Positions 52,909 through 62,190 of a DNA stretch of 64,000 bases are shown here, piece after piece. The notes beneath the pieces were generated by a model that saw only the letters and a list, made by a program, of their open reading frames with translations, was not told the DNA's origin and made no database searches. This stretch comes from Oasisia sp. SBJ-2009. Its lineage: Eukaryota; Annelida; Polychaeta; Sabellida; Siboglinidae. Made by a program: the position numbers and the translations under genes. Each line of letters opens with the position of its first letter. Within the stretch, counting starts at the first letter, position 1. The stretch covers positions 64,501 through 128,500 of the forward strand of contig OZ024856.1 of the NCBI GenBank assembly GCA_964017155.1, written 5' to 3'.

Positions 52909-53964
52909 ATGGCACCTTCCAAGCGGCAAGTGAAGGCAAGGAGGCACTTGCTGTGTGATCACTGCCACAGCTTGGTGGATTTTGCCTTATCGGGGTGCGG
53001 AAAGTCTTGGTCAGAGACAACGGAGGAAGGGTTTACTTTCCAATGTTTAGGGTGTTGGAAAGTGGACTGTCTGACGGCAGAGCTAGCTAAGCTAACGGAT
53101 CTTGTGAAGGGGATGGAGAGAGGAGGGAGGATGATAGCAAGGAAAACAAATGGAGAAAGAACAACAGAAAACATGCCATGCATGAAGGAGACAGTGGAGA
53201 AAGTGACAGTAGAGAAGGAGGGAGGGACAAGGGGACAGGAGGTGATAGAAGTAGATGCGACAGGAGGAAAGACGAAGGGAAGAAAGGAACTGAGAGTAGA
53301 TATGACCAAACGGAAGATGTCAGGAAGAAAAGAGACAGGAAAGAAAGGAACAGAGAAAGCGGCAGGGGGAAAAGTCAGCAACCAGGGAGATGCAAAACGG
53401 AGGAGCTACTCTGAAGCAGTGATCGAGGGTGCATTGAGAACAGAAAGGGTTTTTATGGGCGACTCAATTTTGCGAAAGACGGACAAGACGTTAAACAAAG
53501 GAGAAGATGTTGTTGTTTGTCTTCCGGGCGCTCGGATTGAGCATGTGACAGACAGGGTAGAGAACGTGTTGGGGCATGGCCAGGGAGGATCGATATTAGT
53601 ACATGTAGGGACGAACAATGCAGACAGGGAGGGGACAACTAGAATAGTGCAAAGATACAGACAGTTGGTAGGGAAACTGAAGAAGACAAGAGTTGAACAG
53701 ATCATTATCTCAGGAATCTTACCAGTAATCGGAGGAAGGGGAGCAACCTATAGAAACTGTAAGAGGATGGCAATCAATGCTCTGGTGGAGCAGATGTGTG
53801 AAGGAGAAGGAGTTGGATTTGTAGATTTGTGGGGATACTTTGTTGGGAAGGAAGATATGTACGTGAGAGATGGCCTCCATCTAAGCGGAAAGGGCGCAGC
53901 AGTGTTCTCCGAGAACCTGCTTCAATCTATGGACAGAGGAACAGGTTGCAATTTTTTAAACTAG
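52909..53964 (+). CDS. LINE ORF1: zinc-binding, SGNH-esterase protein
   Basis: 351 residues from the ATG at 52,909, which has A at -3 and G at +4. An upstream in-frame TTG at 52,894 is not needed. Residues 16-54 hold CxxC (16, 19) and CxxC (46, 49), with further Cys at 30 and 54, a likely zinc-binding fold. Residues about 70-175 are a Lys/Arg/Glu/Gly/Thr-rich linker. From about 180 comes an SGNH/GDSL hydrolase domain: GDS at 184-186, GTNN at 234-237 and DGLH at 321-324, giving a probable triad of Ser186, Asp321 and His324. Esterase ORF1 proteins of CR1/L2 elements are thought to act in the retrotransposition RNP; the substrate is unknown. The stop TAG is at 53,962, two codons after a slippery heptamer. 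Confidence 0.9.
   Translation: MAPSKRQVKARRHLLCDHCHSLVDFALSGCGKSWSETTEEGFTFQCLGCWKVDCLTAELAKLTDLVKGMERGGRMIARKTNGERTTENMPCMKETVEKVTVEKEGGTRGQEVIEVDATGGKTKGRKELRVDMTKRKMSGRKETGKKGTEKAAGGKVSNQGDAKRRSYSEAVIEGALRTERVFMGDSILRKTDKTLNKGEDVVVCLPGARIEHVTDRVENVLGHGQGGSILVHVGTNNADREGTTRIVQRYRQLVGKLKKTRVEQIIISGILPVIGGRGATYRNCKRMAINALVEQMCEGEGVGFVDLWGYFVGKEDMYVRDGLHLSGKGAAVFSENLLQSMDRGTGCNFLN
53952..53958 (+). promoter_or_regulatory. Candidate -1 frameshift site (T TTT TTA)
   Basis: In the ORF1 frame the codons are AAT TTT TTA AAC TAG, so the heptamer is T TTT TTA in the X XXY YYZ phase required for -1 slippage. Slipping leads to AAA CTA GTT, which is the ORF2 frame. Positions 53,963-53,974 can pair with 54,053-54,064 (ten Watson-Crick pairs, one G-U, one C-A mismatch, long loop) and could be the stimulating stem. 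Confidence 0.5.
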
Positions 53965-56663
53965 TTTCGCAGGGGGGATACACAGAGAAGCCAAATACTA
54001 GAGGCATAGCTAAAGACAGCAAAAAGAAATCAGCAAAAAACAGCCTGGAAAGCCCTACGAAATTTGGTTATAAATGTGTTTGTTTAAATGCAAGGAGCAT
54101 AGTAAACAAAAGAAATGAACTAAACATTATGGTAGAAGATATTGACCCTCACATAATAGGTATAACTGAATCTTGGGCCACCCCCGATATATCAGATGCC
54201 GAATTAGGAATGACAGGATATGTAATGTTTAGGAAAGATAGATTAGGAAGAAGGGGAGGCGGAGTTATTTTATATATTAAAGAATCCATCCAGGCTTATG
54301 AAATAAAATTAGAAAAAGAAGCAGAATGTGAAGCTGTCTGGTGTAACATAGTTACAGGAAACTCAACATTAACTGTTGGGTTAGTTTATCGTAGTCCAAA
54401 CATAAGCATAGAAGAGAATGAAAAAATGCACAACGCTATAAAAGAAGTGAGTAAACGGGACTGTATTATTATGGGGGATTTTAACCATGGGCATATAAAG
54501 TGGACATCTCTACAGAGTCCTGGGAGAGAGGATCAAGAGTTTTTAAATTTAGTACAAGATAGTTTCCTTTTTCAACATGTGTTAGAACCAACCAGGGACA
54601 AGAACGTGTTGGACATAGTTTTGAGCTCACAGAAGGAATTTGTTGATAATGTCAATATATGTGAGCCACTGGGATGTAGTGATCATAACCAGATACATTT
54701 TATCATCAAAGTAAAAGGAGAACGGAACAGTAAAATACGGTACAGGAAAAATTTTCACAAAGGAAGATATAAGGACATGAGGGAATATTTAGCGAAGATA
54801 GACTGGAATAACACACTGAAGAATAAGACAGCAACAGAATGCTGGAATATCTTAAAGAGGGAAATTGACTGCGTCGTTGACAAATTTGTCCCCTTGAAAA
54901 AACAAGGGAAAAGGTCAAAGAAGAAACACTTATCGAAGGACGCCATTAGAAAAATCAAGTACAAGCAAATGATGTGGAAGACATATAGACATACTGGAAG
55001 TGAAGAAGACTATGCCATTTATAAAGAAGCACTTAATCAAGCTACAGCTGAAATTAGAAATTCGAAGAGAAGCTATGAACAAAAAATAGCTTTCAACATA
55101 AAACATGACAGCAAGAGTTTTTATGCGTATGTTCGAAGTAAACAGAAAGTTCAAGATAAGGTCGGGCCACTAGAAGGTAGTGATGGAAACATAATAACGG
55201 AGGGATTCTTAATGGCAGAAAACCTAAATGAATACTTTAGTTCGGTGTTTACCAGGGAAGATATTAGTACATTACCAGTACTAGAGACTAAGTTCGAAGG
55301 GAGAGAGTGTGACTATTTACGACAACTAACTGTAACCCCAAAAATGGTAGCTATGAAAATAAGAGATATGAAGGATAATAAATCACCAGGAGTGGATGGG
55401 ATTCCTCCCAAATTACTACTGGAAATTGTAGAACAAATTAGCATACCACTTGCAACAGTGTTTAATTTGGCATTAGAGGAAGGAGTGGTTCCGGTAGAAT
55501 GGAAAGAAGCAAACATCATACCATTATTTAAAAAAGGATCAAGAAGCAAGTCAGAGAACTATAGGCCAGTGAGTTTAACATCGGTGATTTGTAAACTATT
55601 AGAAAGACTAATTAAAGATCACTTGGTTGATTTTCTTGTTAAAAATAAATTGATAAACACATCTCAACATGGGTTTTTAAAAGCGAGGTCATGCTTAACA
55701 AATATGTTATGTTTTTTGGAAGATGTCACAAAGTGGGTAGATGAGGGATCACCAGTAGATATAATCTATTTAGATTTTAAAAAAGCCTTTGACAAAGTGC
55801 CACACCAAAGATTACTACTTAAACTAAAGGCCCATGGCATAGGAAATAGTATGATTAACTGGATAGAAAAATGGCTTATTGATAGAAGACAAAGAGTAGT
55901 AGTTGATGGGGAGGTTTCAAATTGGAAATCTGTTTTGAGTGGAGTACCGCAAGGATCAGTATTGGGACCTATTTTATTCTTAATATATATCAATGATTTG
56001 GATGATGACGTAACAAGCAAGGTGTTGAAGTTTGCGGACGACACAAAAGTGTTTAGGAAAATAAAAAGTGATGCAGATAGACAGCATTTACAAGATGATC
56101 TAAATAAGTTGATAGAATGGTCTGAGAAATGGCAAATGCTGTTTAACTTTGGAAAGTGTAAGTGCCTCCACACAGGACATGGGAATGAAAATGCACAATA
56201 TACAATGGGTGGTACTGTACTAAATACTACTGTAAAGGAAAAGGACTTAGGTTTAACCATTAGTGCTGACATGAAGGTATCAGAGCAGTGTGGAATTGCA
56301 GCAGCGAAGGCAAACCAAATTCTTGGATTAATTAGGCGAAATATAGTATACAAAGAAAAAGAACTAATAATACCGCTTTATAAAACAATAGTTAGGCCTC
56401 ATTTAGAATATTGTATACAAGCATGGAGGCCATATCGCAAGAAGGATATTGATATGCTAGAAAGAGTACAAAGGAGAGCAACAAAAATGATACCAAAACT
56501 CAGGAATATTAGTTATGAAATGCGTCTAAAAGAATGTGGTCTAACAACACTCGAAACCAGAAGATTGAGAGGAGATCAGATTGAGGTTTTTAAAATATTG
56601 AATGGGTATGAAAATATTGACAGAAATATTTTTTTTCACGGTCAAGGAAGAGAGAAGGACTAG
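53958..56663 (+). CDS. LINE ORF2: APE endonuclease and reverse transcriptase
   Basis: Frame open from 53,802 and overlapping ORF1. There is no ATG until 54,129, so I start it at the proposed frameshift codon; that gives 901 residues to the stop. The endonuclease has Asn in LNARS (54,087), Glu in ITESW (54,168), GDFN (54,474-54,485) and SDH (54,678-54,686), the usual APE catalytic set. The reverse transcriptase has NKSPGVDGIP (about 55,380), the ENYRPVSL region, LDFKKAFD with catalytic Asp at 55,773, SGVPQGSVLGP (about 55,937-55,970) and FADD (56,031-56,042). The C-terminal VRPHLEY region follows. The product would nick target DNA and copy element RNA at the nick. The frame ends early at 56,661-56,663 because of one extra T at 56,629-56,636. 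Confidence 0.92.
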   Translation, partial: KLVSQGGYTEKPNTRGIAKDSKKKSAKNSLESPTKFGYKCVCLNARSIVNKRNELNIMVEDIDPHIIGITESWATPDISDAELGMTGYVMFRKDRLGRRGGGVILYIKESIQAYEIKLEKEAECEAVWCNIVTGNSTLTVGLVYRSPNISIEENEKMHNAIKEVSKRDCIIMGDFNHGHIKWTSLQSPGREDQEFLNLVQDSFLFQHVLEPTRDKNVLDIVLSSQKEFVDNVNICEPLGCSDHNQIHFIIKVKGERNSKIRYRKNFHKGRYKDMREYLAKIDWNNTLKNKTATECWNILKREIDCVVDKFVPLKKQGKRSKKKHLSKDAIRKIKYKQMMWKTYRHTGSEEDYAIYKEALNQATAEIRNSKRSYEQKIAFNIKHDSKSFYAYVRSKQKVQDKVGPLEGSDGNIITEGFLMAENLNEYFSSVFTREDISTLPVLETKFEGRECDYLRQLTVTPKMVAMKIRDMKDNKSPGVDGIPPKLLLEIVEQISIPLATVFNLALEEGVVPVEWKEANIIPLFKKGSRSKSENYRPVSLTSVICKLLERLIKDHLVDFLVKNKLINTSQHGFLKARSCLTNMLCFLEDVTKWVDEGSPVDIIYLDFKKAFDKVPHQRLLLKLKAHGIGNSMINWIEKWLIDRRQRVVVDGEVSNWKSVLSGVPQGSVLGPILFLIYINDLDDDVTSKVLKFADDTKVFRKIKSDADRQHLQDDLNKLIEWSEKWQMLFNFGKCKCLHTGHGNENAQYTMGGTVLNTTVKEKDLGLTISADMKVSEQCGIAAAKANQILGLIRRNIVYKEKELIIPLYKTIVRPHLEYCIQAWRPYRKKDIDMLERVQRRATKMIPKLRNISYEMRLKECGLTTLETRRLRGDQIEVFKILNGYENIDRNIFFHGQGREKD

Positions 56664-56841
56664 AGGACATGGAGTTGCATTAGCAAAGAAGCAGTGTAGA
56701 CTAGATATTAGAAAATTTTCATTTTCCCAAAGAATAGTAAACGAATGGAACAAATTATCAGCTGATTGTGTAGGTGCTAGAAGTGTTAATATGTTTAAAA
56801 ATAAAATTGACATATACCTAAGACGGGCAGGGTATACTTAG
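56637..56841 (+). pseudogene. Displaced C-terminal part of ORF2
   Basis: In the +1 frame after the eight-T run, about 68 more residues continue to TAG at 56,839-56,841. They include TRGHGVAL, FSFSQRIVNEWNKLS and a closing MFKNKID segment, which look like the usual C-terminal end of CR1/L2 ORF2. Seven Ts would keep the frame. Either a true mutation or a homopolymer sequencing error would explain this. Confidence 0.8.
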
Positions 56842-56889
56842 ATAGATAGGTTGGACTCTCGATAAGCCAAACGGCTTCCTTGTCCACCT

Positions 56890-56917
56890 GCCATCTAGAG
56901 TTGATTCTCTAGGTGGC
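56890..56917 (+). other. 3' hairpin, probable RT recognition structure
   Basis: Arms gccatctagag and ctctaggtggc form an 11-bp stem with one G-U pair and a 6-nt loop, ttgatt. Stem-loops just before the 3' end are recognised by the RT in L2-type elements; that role here is by analogy. Confidence 0.75.
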
Positions 56918-56919
56918 AA

Positions 56920-56935
56920 TCTTGTTATCTTGTTA
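56920..56935 (+). repeat. 3' octamer tail (TCTTGTTA x2)
   Basis: Two perfect tandem octamers at the very 3' end, followed by one a and the target-site duplication. Short tandem tail repeats in place of poly(A) are typical of CR1/L2 LINEs. Confidence 0.85.
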
Positions 56936-56936
56936 A

Positions 56937-56943
56937 ATCAGTT
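56937..56943. repeat. Target-site duplication, right (ATCAGTT)
   Basis: Identical to 52,120-52,126. The satellite resumes with ggggaagcgtaaatg, a type B unit. Confidence 0.9.
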
Positions 56944-58396
56944 GGGGAAGCGTAAATGTCTGTTTACATTCTTTTCAACAGAATTCCGTGGCGACCGCTG
57001 GGTAAACGGCGGGAGTAATAATGAACCACTAACTAGATGAGGTGTCAAGACATTTGGCGACCTTAACAGGGTGATAGTTGCACAAATCGAGCAAAACGAC
57101 AAAGTCCGATCCGTCTACGGGGGATCAGTTTTGAGAATCGAGAGAAACGGCCAAGTTCGACGCGCCGGTCGGTCTTCTCGGGCGTGTGCCACGCAAGGGT
57201 TGTAACTACGACTCTCTCGACGAAACCAACTGACCGTGCGCGTCGTCTTGCCAAGTTTTGGAAACAAATCGAGGAAAACGACAAAGTCCGATCCGTCCAC
57301 GGGGGATCAGTAGTGGAAGCGTAAATGTCTGTGTACATTCTTTTCAACAGAATTCCGTACCGACCGCTGGGTAAACGGAGGGAGTAATAATGAACCACTA
57401 ACTAGATGAGGTGACGAGGCGATTGGCGACCTTAACAGGGTGATAGTTGCACAAATCGAGGAAAACGACAAAGTCCGATCCGTCTACGGGGGATCAGTTT
57501 TGAGAATCGAGAGAAACGGCCAAGTTCGACGCGCCGGTCGGTCTTCTCGGGCGTATTCCACGCACGAAGTGGAACTACGACTCTCTCGACGAAACCAAAT
57601 GACCGTGCGCGTCGTCTTGCCAACTTTTGGAAACAAATCGAGGAAAACGACAAAGTCCGATCCGTCTACGGGGGATCAGTTGGGGAAGTCTGTTTACATT
57701 CTTTTCAACAAAATTCCGTGCCGACCGCTGGGTAAACGGCGGGAGTAATAATGAACCACTAACTAGATGAGGTGACGAGGCATTTGGCGACCTTAACAGG
57801 GTGATAGTTGCACAAATCGAGGAAAACGACAAAGTCCGAGCCGTCTACGGGGGATCAGTTTTGAGAATCGAGAGAAACGGCCAAGTTCGACGCGCCGGTC
57901 GGTCTTCTCGGGCGTATTCCACGCACGGAGTGTAACTACGACTCTCTCGACGAAACCAACTGACCGTGCGCGTCGTCTTGCCAACTTTTGGAAACAAATC
58001 GAGGAAAACGACAAAGTCCGATCCGTCTACGGGGGATCAGTTGGGGAAGTCTGTTTACATTCTTTTCAACAGAATTCCGTGCCGACCGCTGGGTAAACGG
58101 CGGGAGTAATAATGAACCACTAACTAGATGAGGTGACGAGGCATTTGGCGACCTTAACAGGGTGATAGTTGCACAAATCGAGGAAAACGACAAAGTCCTA
58201 TCCGTCTACGGGGGATCAGTTTTGAGAATCGAGAGAAACGGCCAAGTTCGACGCGCTGGTCGGTCTTCTCGGCCGTATTCCACGCACGGAGTGTAACTAC
58301 GACTCTCTCGACGAAACCAACTGACCGTGCGCGTCGTCTTGCCAACTTTTGGAAACAAATCGAGGAAAACGACAAAGTCCGATCCGTCTACGGGGG

Positions 58397-58403
58397 ATCA
58401 GTT
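58397..58403. other. Paralogous empty LINE target site
   Basis: atcagtt followed by ggggaagcgtaaatg, in the duplicated counterpart of the unit that holds the LINE. It is uninterrupted, with no tail or scar, so it shows the state before insertion. Confidence 0.75.
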
Positions 58404-61400
58404 GGGGAAGCGTAAATGTCTGTTTACATTCTTTTCAACAGAATTCCGTGGCGACCGCTGGGTAAACGGCGGGAGTAATAATGAACCACTAACTAGATGA
58501 GGTGTCAAGACATTTGGCGACCTTAACAGGGTGATAGTTGCACAAATCGAGCAAAACGACAAAGTCCGATCCGTCTACGGGGGATCAGTTTTGAGAATCG
58601 AGAGAAACGGCCAAGTTCGACGCGCCGGTCGGTCTTCTCGGGCGTGTGCCACGCAAGGGTTGTAACTACGACTCTCTCGACGAAACCAACTGACCGTGCG
58701 CGTCGTCTTGCCAAGTTTTGGAAACAAATCGAGGAAAACGACAAAGTCCGATCCGTCCACGGGGGATCAGTAGTGGAAGCGTAAATGTCTGTGTACATTC
58801 TTTTCAACAGAATTCCGTGCCGACCGCTGGGTAAACGGAGGGAGTAATAATGATCCACTAACTAGATGAGGTGACGAGGCGATTGGCGACCTTAACACGG
58901 TGATAGTTGCACAAATCGAGGAAAACGACAAAGTCCGATTCGTCTACGGGGGATCAGTTTTGAGAATCGAGAGAAACGGCCAAGTTCGACGCGCCGGTCG
59001 GTCTTCTCGGGCGTGTGCCACGCAAGGGGTGTAACTACGACTCTCTCGACGAAACCAACTGACCGTGCGCGTCGTCTTGCAAACTTTTGGAAAAAGTCCG
59101 ATCCGTCTACGGGGGATCAGTTGGGGAAATCTGTTTACATTCTTTTCAACAGAATTCCGTGCCGACCGCTGGGTAAACGGCGGGAGTAATAATGAACCAC
59201 TAACTAGATGAGGTGTCAAGACATATGGCGACCTTAACAAGGTGATAGTTGCACAAATCGAGCAAAACGACAAAGTCCGATCCGTCTACGGGGGATCAGT
59301 TTTGAGAATCGAGAGAAACGGCCAAGTTCGACGCGCCGGTCGGTCTTCTCGGGCGTATTCCACGCACGAAGTGGAACTACGACTCTCTCGACGAAACCAA
59401 ATGACCGTGCGCGTCGTCTTGCCAACTTTTGGAAACAAATCGAGGAAAACGACAAAGTCCGATCCGTCTACGGGGGATCAGTTGGGGAAGTCTGTTTACA
59501 TTCTTTTCAACAAAATTCCGTGCCGACCGCTGGGTAAACGGCGGGAGTAATAATGAACCACTAACTAGATGAGGTGACGAGGCATTTGGCGACCTTAACA
59601 GGGTGATAGTTGCACAAATCGAGGAAAACGACAAAGTCCGATCCGTCTACGGGGGATCAGTTTTGAGAATCGAGAGAAACGGCCAAGTTCGACGCGCCGG
59701 TTGGTCTTCTCGGGCGTGTGCCACGCAAGGGTTGTAACTACGACTCTCTCGACGAAACCAACTGACCGTGCGCGTCGTCTTGCCAAGTTTTGGAAACAAA
59801 TCGAGGAAAACGACAAAGTCCGATCCGTCTACGGGGGATCAGTTGGGGAAGTCTGTTTACATTCTTTTCAACAGAATTCCGTGCCGACCGCTGGGTAAAC
59901 GGCGGGAGTAATAATGAACCACTAACTAGATGAGGTGACGAGGCATTTGGCGACCTTAACAGGGTGATAGTTGCACAAATCGAGGAAAACGACAAAGTCC
60001 GATTCGTCTACGGGGGATCAGTTTTGAGAATCGAGAGAAACGGCCAAGTTCGACGCGCCGGTCGGTCTTCTCGGGCGTGTGCCACGCAAGGGGTGTAACT
60101 ACGACTCTCTCGACGAAACCAACTGACCGTGCGCGTCGTCTTGCAAACTTTTGAAAACAAATCGAGGAAAACGAGAAAGTCCGATCCGTCTACGGGGGGA
60201 TCAGTTGGGGAAATCTGTTTACATTCTTTTCAACAGAATTCCGTGCCGACCGCTGGGTAAACGGCGGGAGTAATAATGAACCACTAACTAGATGAGGTGT
60301 CAAGACATTTGGCGACCTTAACAGGGTGATAGTTGCACAAATCGAGCAAAACGACAAAGTCCGATCCGTCTACGGGAGATCAGTTTTGAGAATCGAGAGA
60401 AACGGCCAAGTTCGACGCGCCGGTCGGTCTTCTCGGGCGTGTGCCACGCAAGGGGTGTAACTACGACTCTCTCGACGAAACCAACTGACCGTGCGCGTCG
60501 TCTTGCCAACTTTTGGAAACAAATCGAGGAAAACGACAAAGTCCGATCCGTCTACGGGGGATCAGTTGGGGAAGCGTAAATGTATGTTTACATTATTTTC
60601 TACATAATTCCGTGCCGATCGCTGGGTAAACGGCGGCAGTAATAATGATGAACCACTAACTAGATGAGGTGACGAGGCATTTGGCGACCTTGTCAGGGTG
60701 ATAGTTGCACAAATCGGGCAAAACGACAAAGTCCGATCCGTCTACGGGGGATCAGTTTTGGGAATCGAGAGAAACGGCCAAGTTCGACGCGCCGGTCGGT
60801 CTCCTCGGGCGTGTGCCACGCACGGGGTGTAACTACGACTCTCTCGACGAAACCAACTGACCGTGCGCGTCGTCTTGCCAACTTTTGGAAACAAATCGAG
60901 GAAAACGACAAAGTCCGATCCGTCTACGGGGGATCAGTTGGGGAAGTCTGTTTACATTCTTTTCAACAGAATTCCGTGCCGACCGCTGGGTAAACGGCGG
61001 GAGTAATAATGAACCACTAACTAGATGAGGTGACGAGGCATTTGGCGACCTTAACAGGGTGATAGTTGCACAAATCGAGGAAAACGACAAAGTCCTATCC
61101 GTCTACGGGGGATCAGTTTTGAGAATCGAGAGAAACGGCCAAGTTCGACGCGCTGGTCGGTCTTCTCGGCAGTATTCCACGCACGGAGTGTAACTACGAC
61201 TCTCTCGACGAAACCAACTGACCGTGCGCGTCGTCTTGCCAACTTTTGGAAACAAATCGAGGAAAACGACAAAGTCCGATCCGTCTACGGGGGATCAGTT
61301 GGGGAAGCGTAAATGTCTGTTTACATTCTTTTCAACAGAATTCCGTGGCGACCGCTGGGTAAACGGCGGGAGTAATAATGAACCACTAACTAGATGAGGT

Positions 61401-61449
61401 GTCAAGACATTTGGCGACCTTAACAGGGTGATAGTTGCACAAATCGAGC

Positions 61450-62190
61450 AAAACGACAAAGTCCGATCCGTCTACGGGGGATCAGTTTTGAGAATCGAGA
61501 GAAACGGCCAAGTTCGACGCGCCGGTCGGTCTTCTCGGGCGTGTGCCACGCAAGGGTTGTAACTACGACTCTCTCGACGAAACCAACTGACCGTGCGCGT
61601 CGTCTTGCCAAGTTTTGGAAACAAATCGAGGAAAACGACAAAGTCCGATCCGTCCACGGGGGATCAGTAGTGGAAGCGTAAATGTCTGTGTACATTCTTT
61701 TCAACAGAATTCCGTGCCGACCGCTGGGTAAACGGAGGGAGTAATAATGAACCACTAACTAGATGAGGTGACGAGGCGATTGGCGACCTTAACACGGTGA
61801 TAGTTGCACAAATCGAGGAAAACGACAAAGTCCGATTCGTCTACGGGGGATCAGTTTTGAGAATCGAGAGAAACGGCCAAGTTCGACGCGCCGGTCGGTC
61901 TTCTCGGGCGTGTGCCACGCAAGGGTTGTAACTACGACTCTCTCGACGAAACCAACTGACCGTGCGCGTCGTCTTGCCAAGTTTTGGAAACAAATCGAGG
62001 AAAACGACAAAGTCCGATCCGTCCACGGGGGATCAGTAGTGGAAGCGTAAATGTCTGTGTACATTCTTTTCAACAGAATTCCGTGCCGACCGCTGGGTAA
62101 ACGGAGGGAGTAATAATGAACCACTAACTAGATGAGGTGACGAGGCGATTGGCGACCTTAACACGGTGATAGTTGCACAAATCGAGGAAA
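61450..62190. repeat. Local tandem duplication of a 369-bp unit
   Basis: The gtccacgggggatcagtagtgg unit, elsewhere single, occurs twice in a row with 369-bp spacing (61,641 and 62,010). The two copies differ at few places, for example gagcaaaac against gaggaaaac and gatccgtc against gattcgtc at their left ends. Confidence 0.85.

Larger units (their letters stand above)
52127..56936 (+). mobile_element. CR1/L2-type non-LTR retrotransposon, about 4.8 kb
   Basis: Element between 7-bp duplications. In order it has a 5' UTR with tandem repeats, ORF1 with zinc-binding and SGNH esterase parts, ORF2 with APE endonuclease and reverse transcriptase, a 3' hairpin and a tail of two TCTTGTTA octamers instead of poly(A). 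The esterase ORF1, the tail octamers and the ORF2 C-terminal region are typical of the CR1/L2 group within the Jockey superfamily. It has no LTR. It is probably full length, since it begins with a long UTR; whether 52,127 is the true 5' end needs other copies. AT-rich composition contrasts with the CpG-rich satellite. The only clear lesion is a frameshift near the ORF2 end. Confidence 0.93.
56842..56936 (+). other. LINE 3' UTR
   Basis: Short 95-bp 3' UTR after the ancestral ORF2 stop, holding one hairpin and the octamer tail. It has no AATAAA and no poly(A), as is usual for CR1/L2 elements. Confidence 0.8.

Noticed and set aside
52959..53705. Minus-strand open frames inside ORF1 (140 and 99 codons)
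   Set aside because: They are antisense shadows of the purine-rich ORF1 linker and esterase region, with low-complexity Ser/Pro/Phe composition.
53961..54001. ctagt/actag stem after the slippery site
   Set aside because: Only 5 bp and starting 2 nt after the heptamer, too short and too close to be the stimulating structure; the 53,963/54,053 stem is better.
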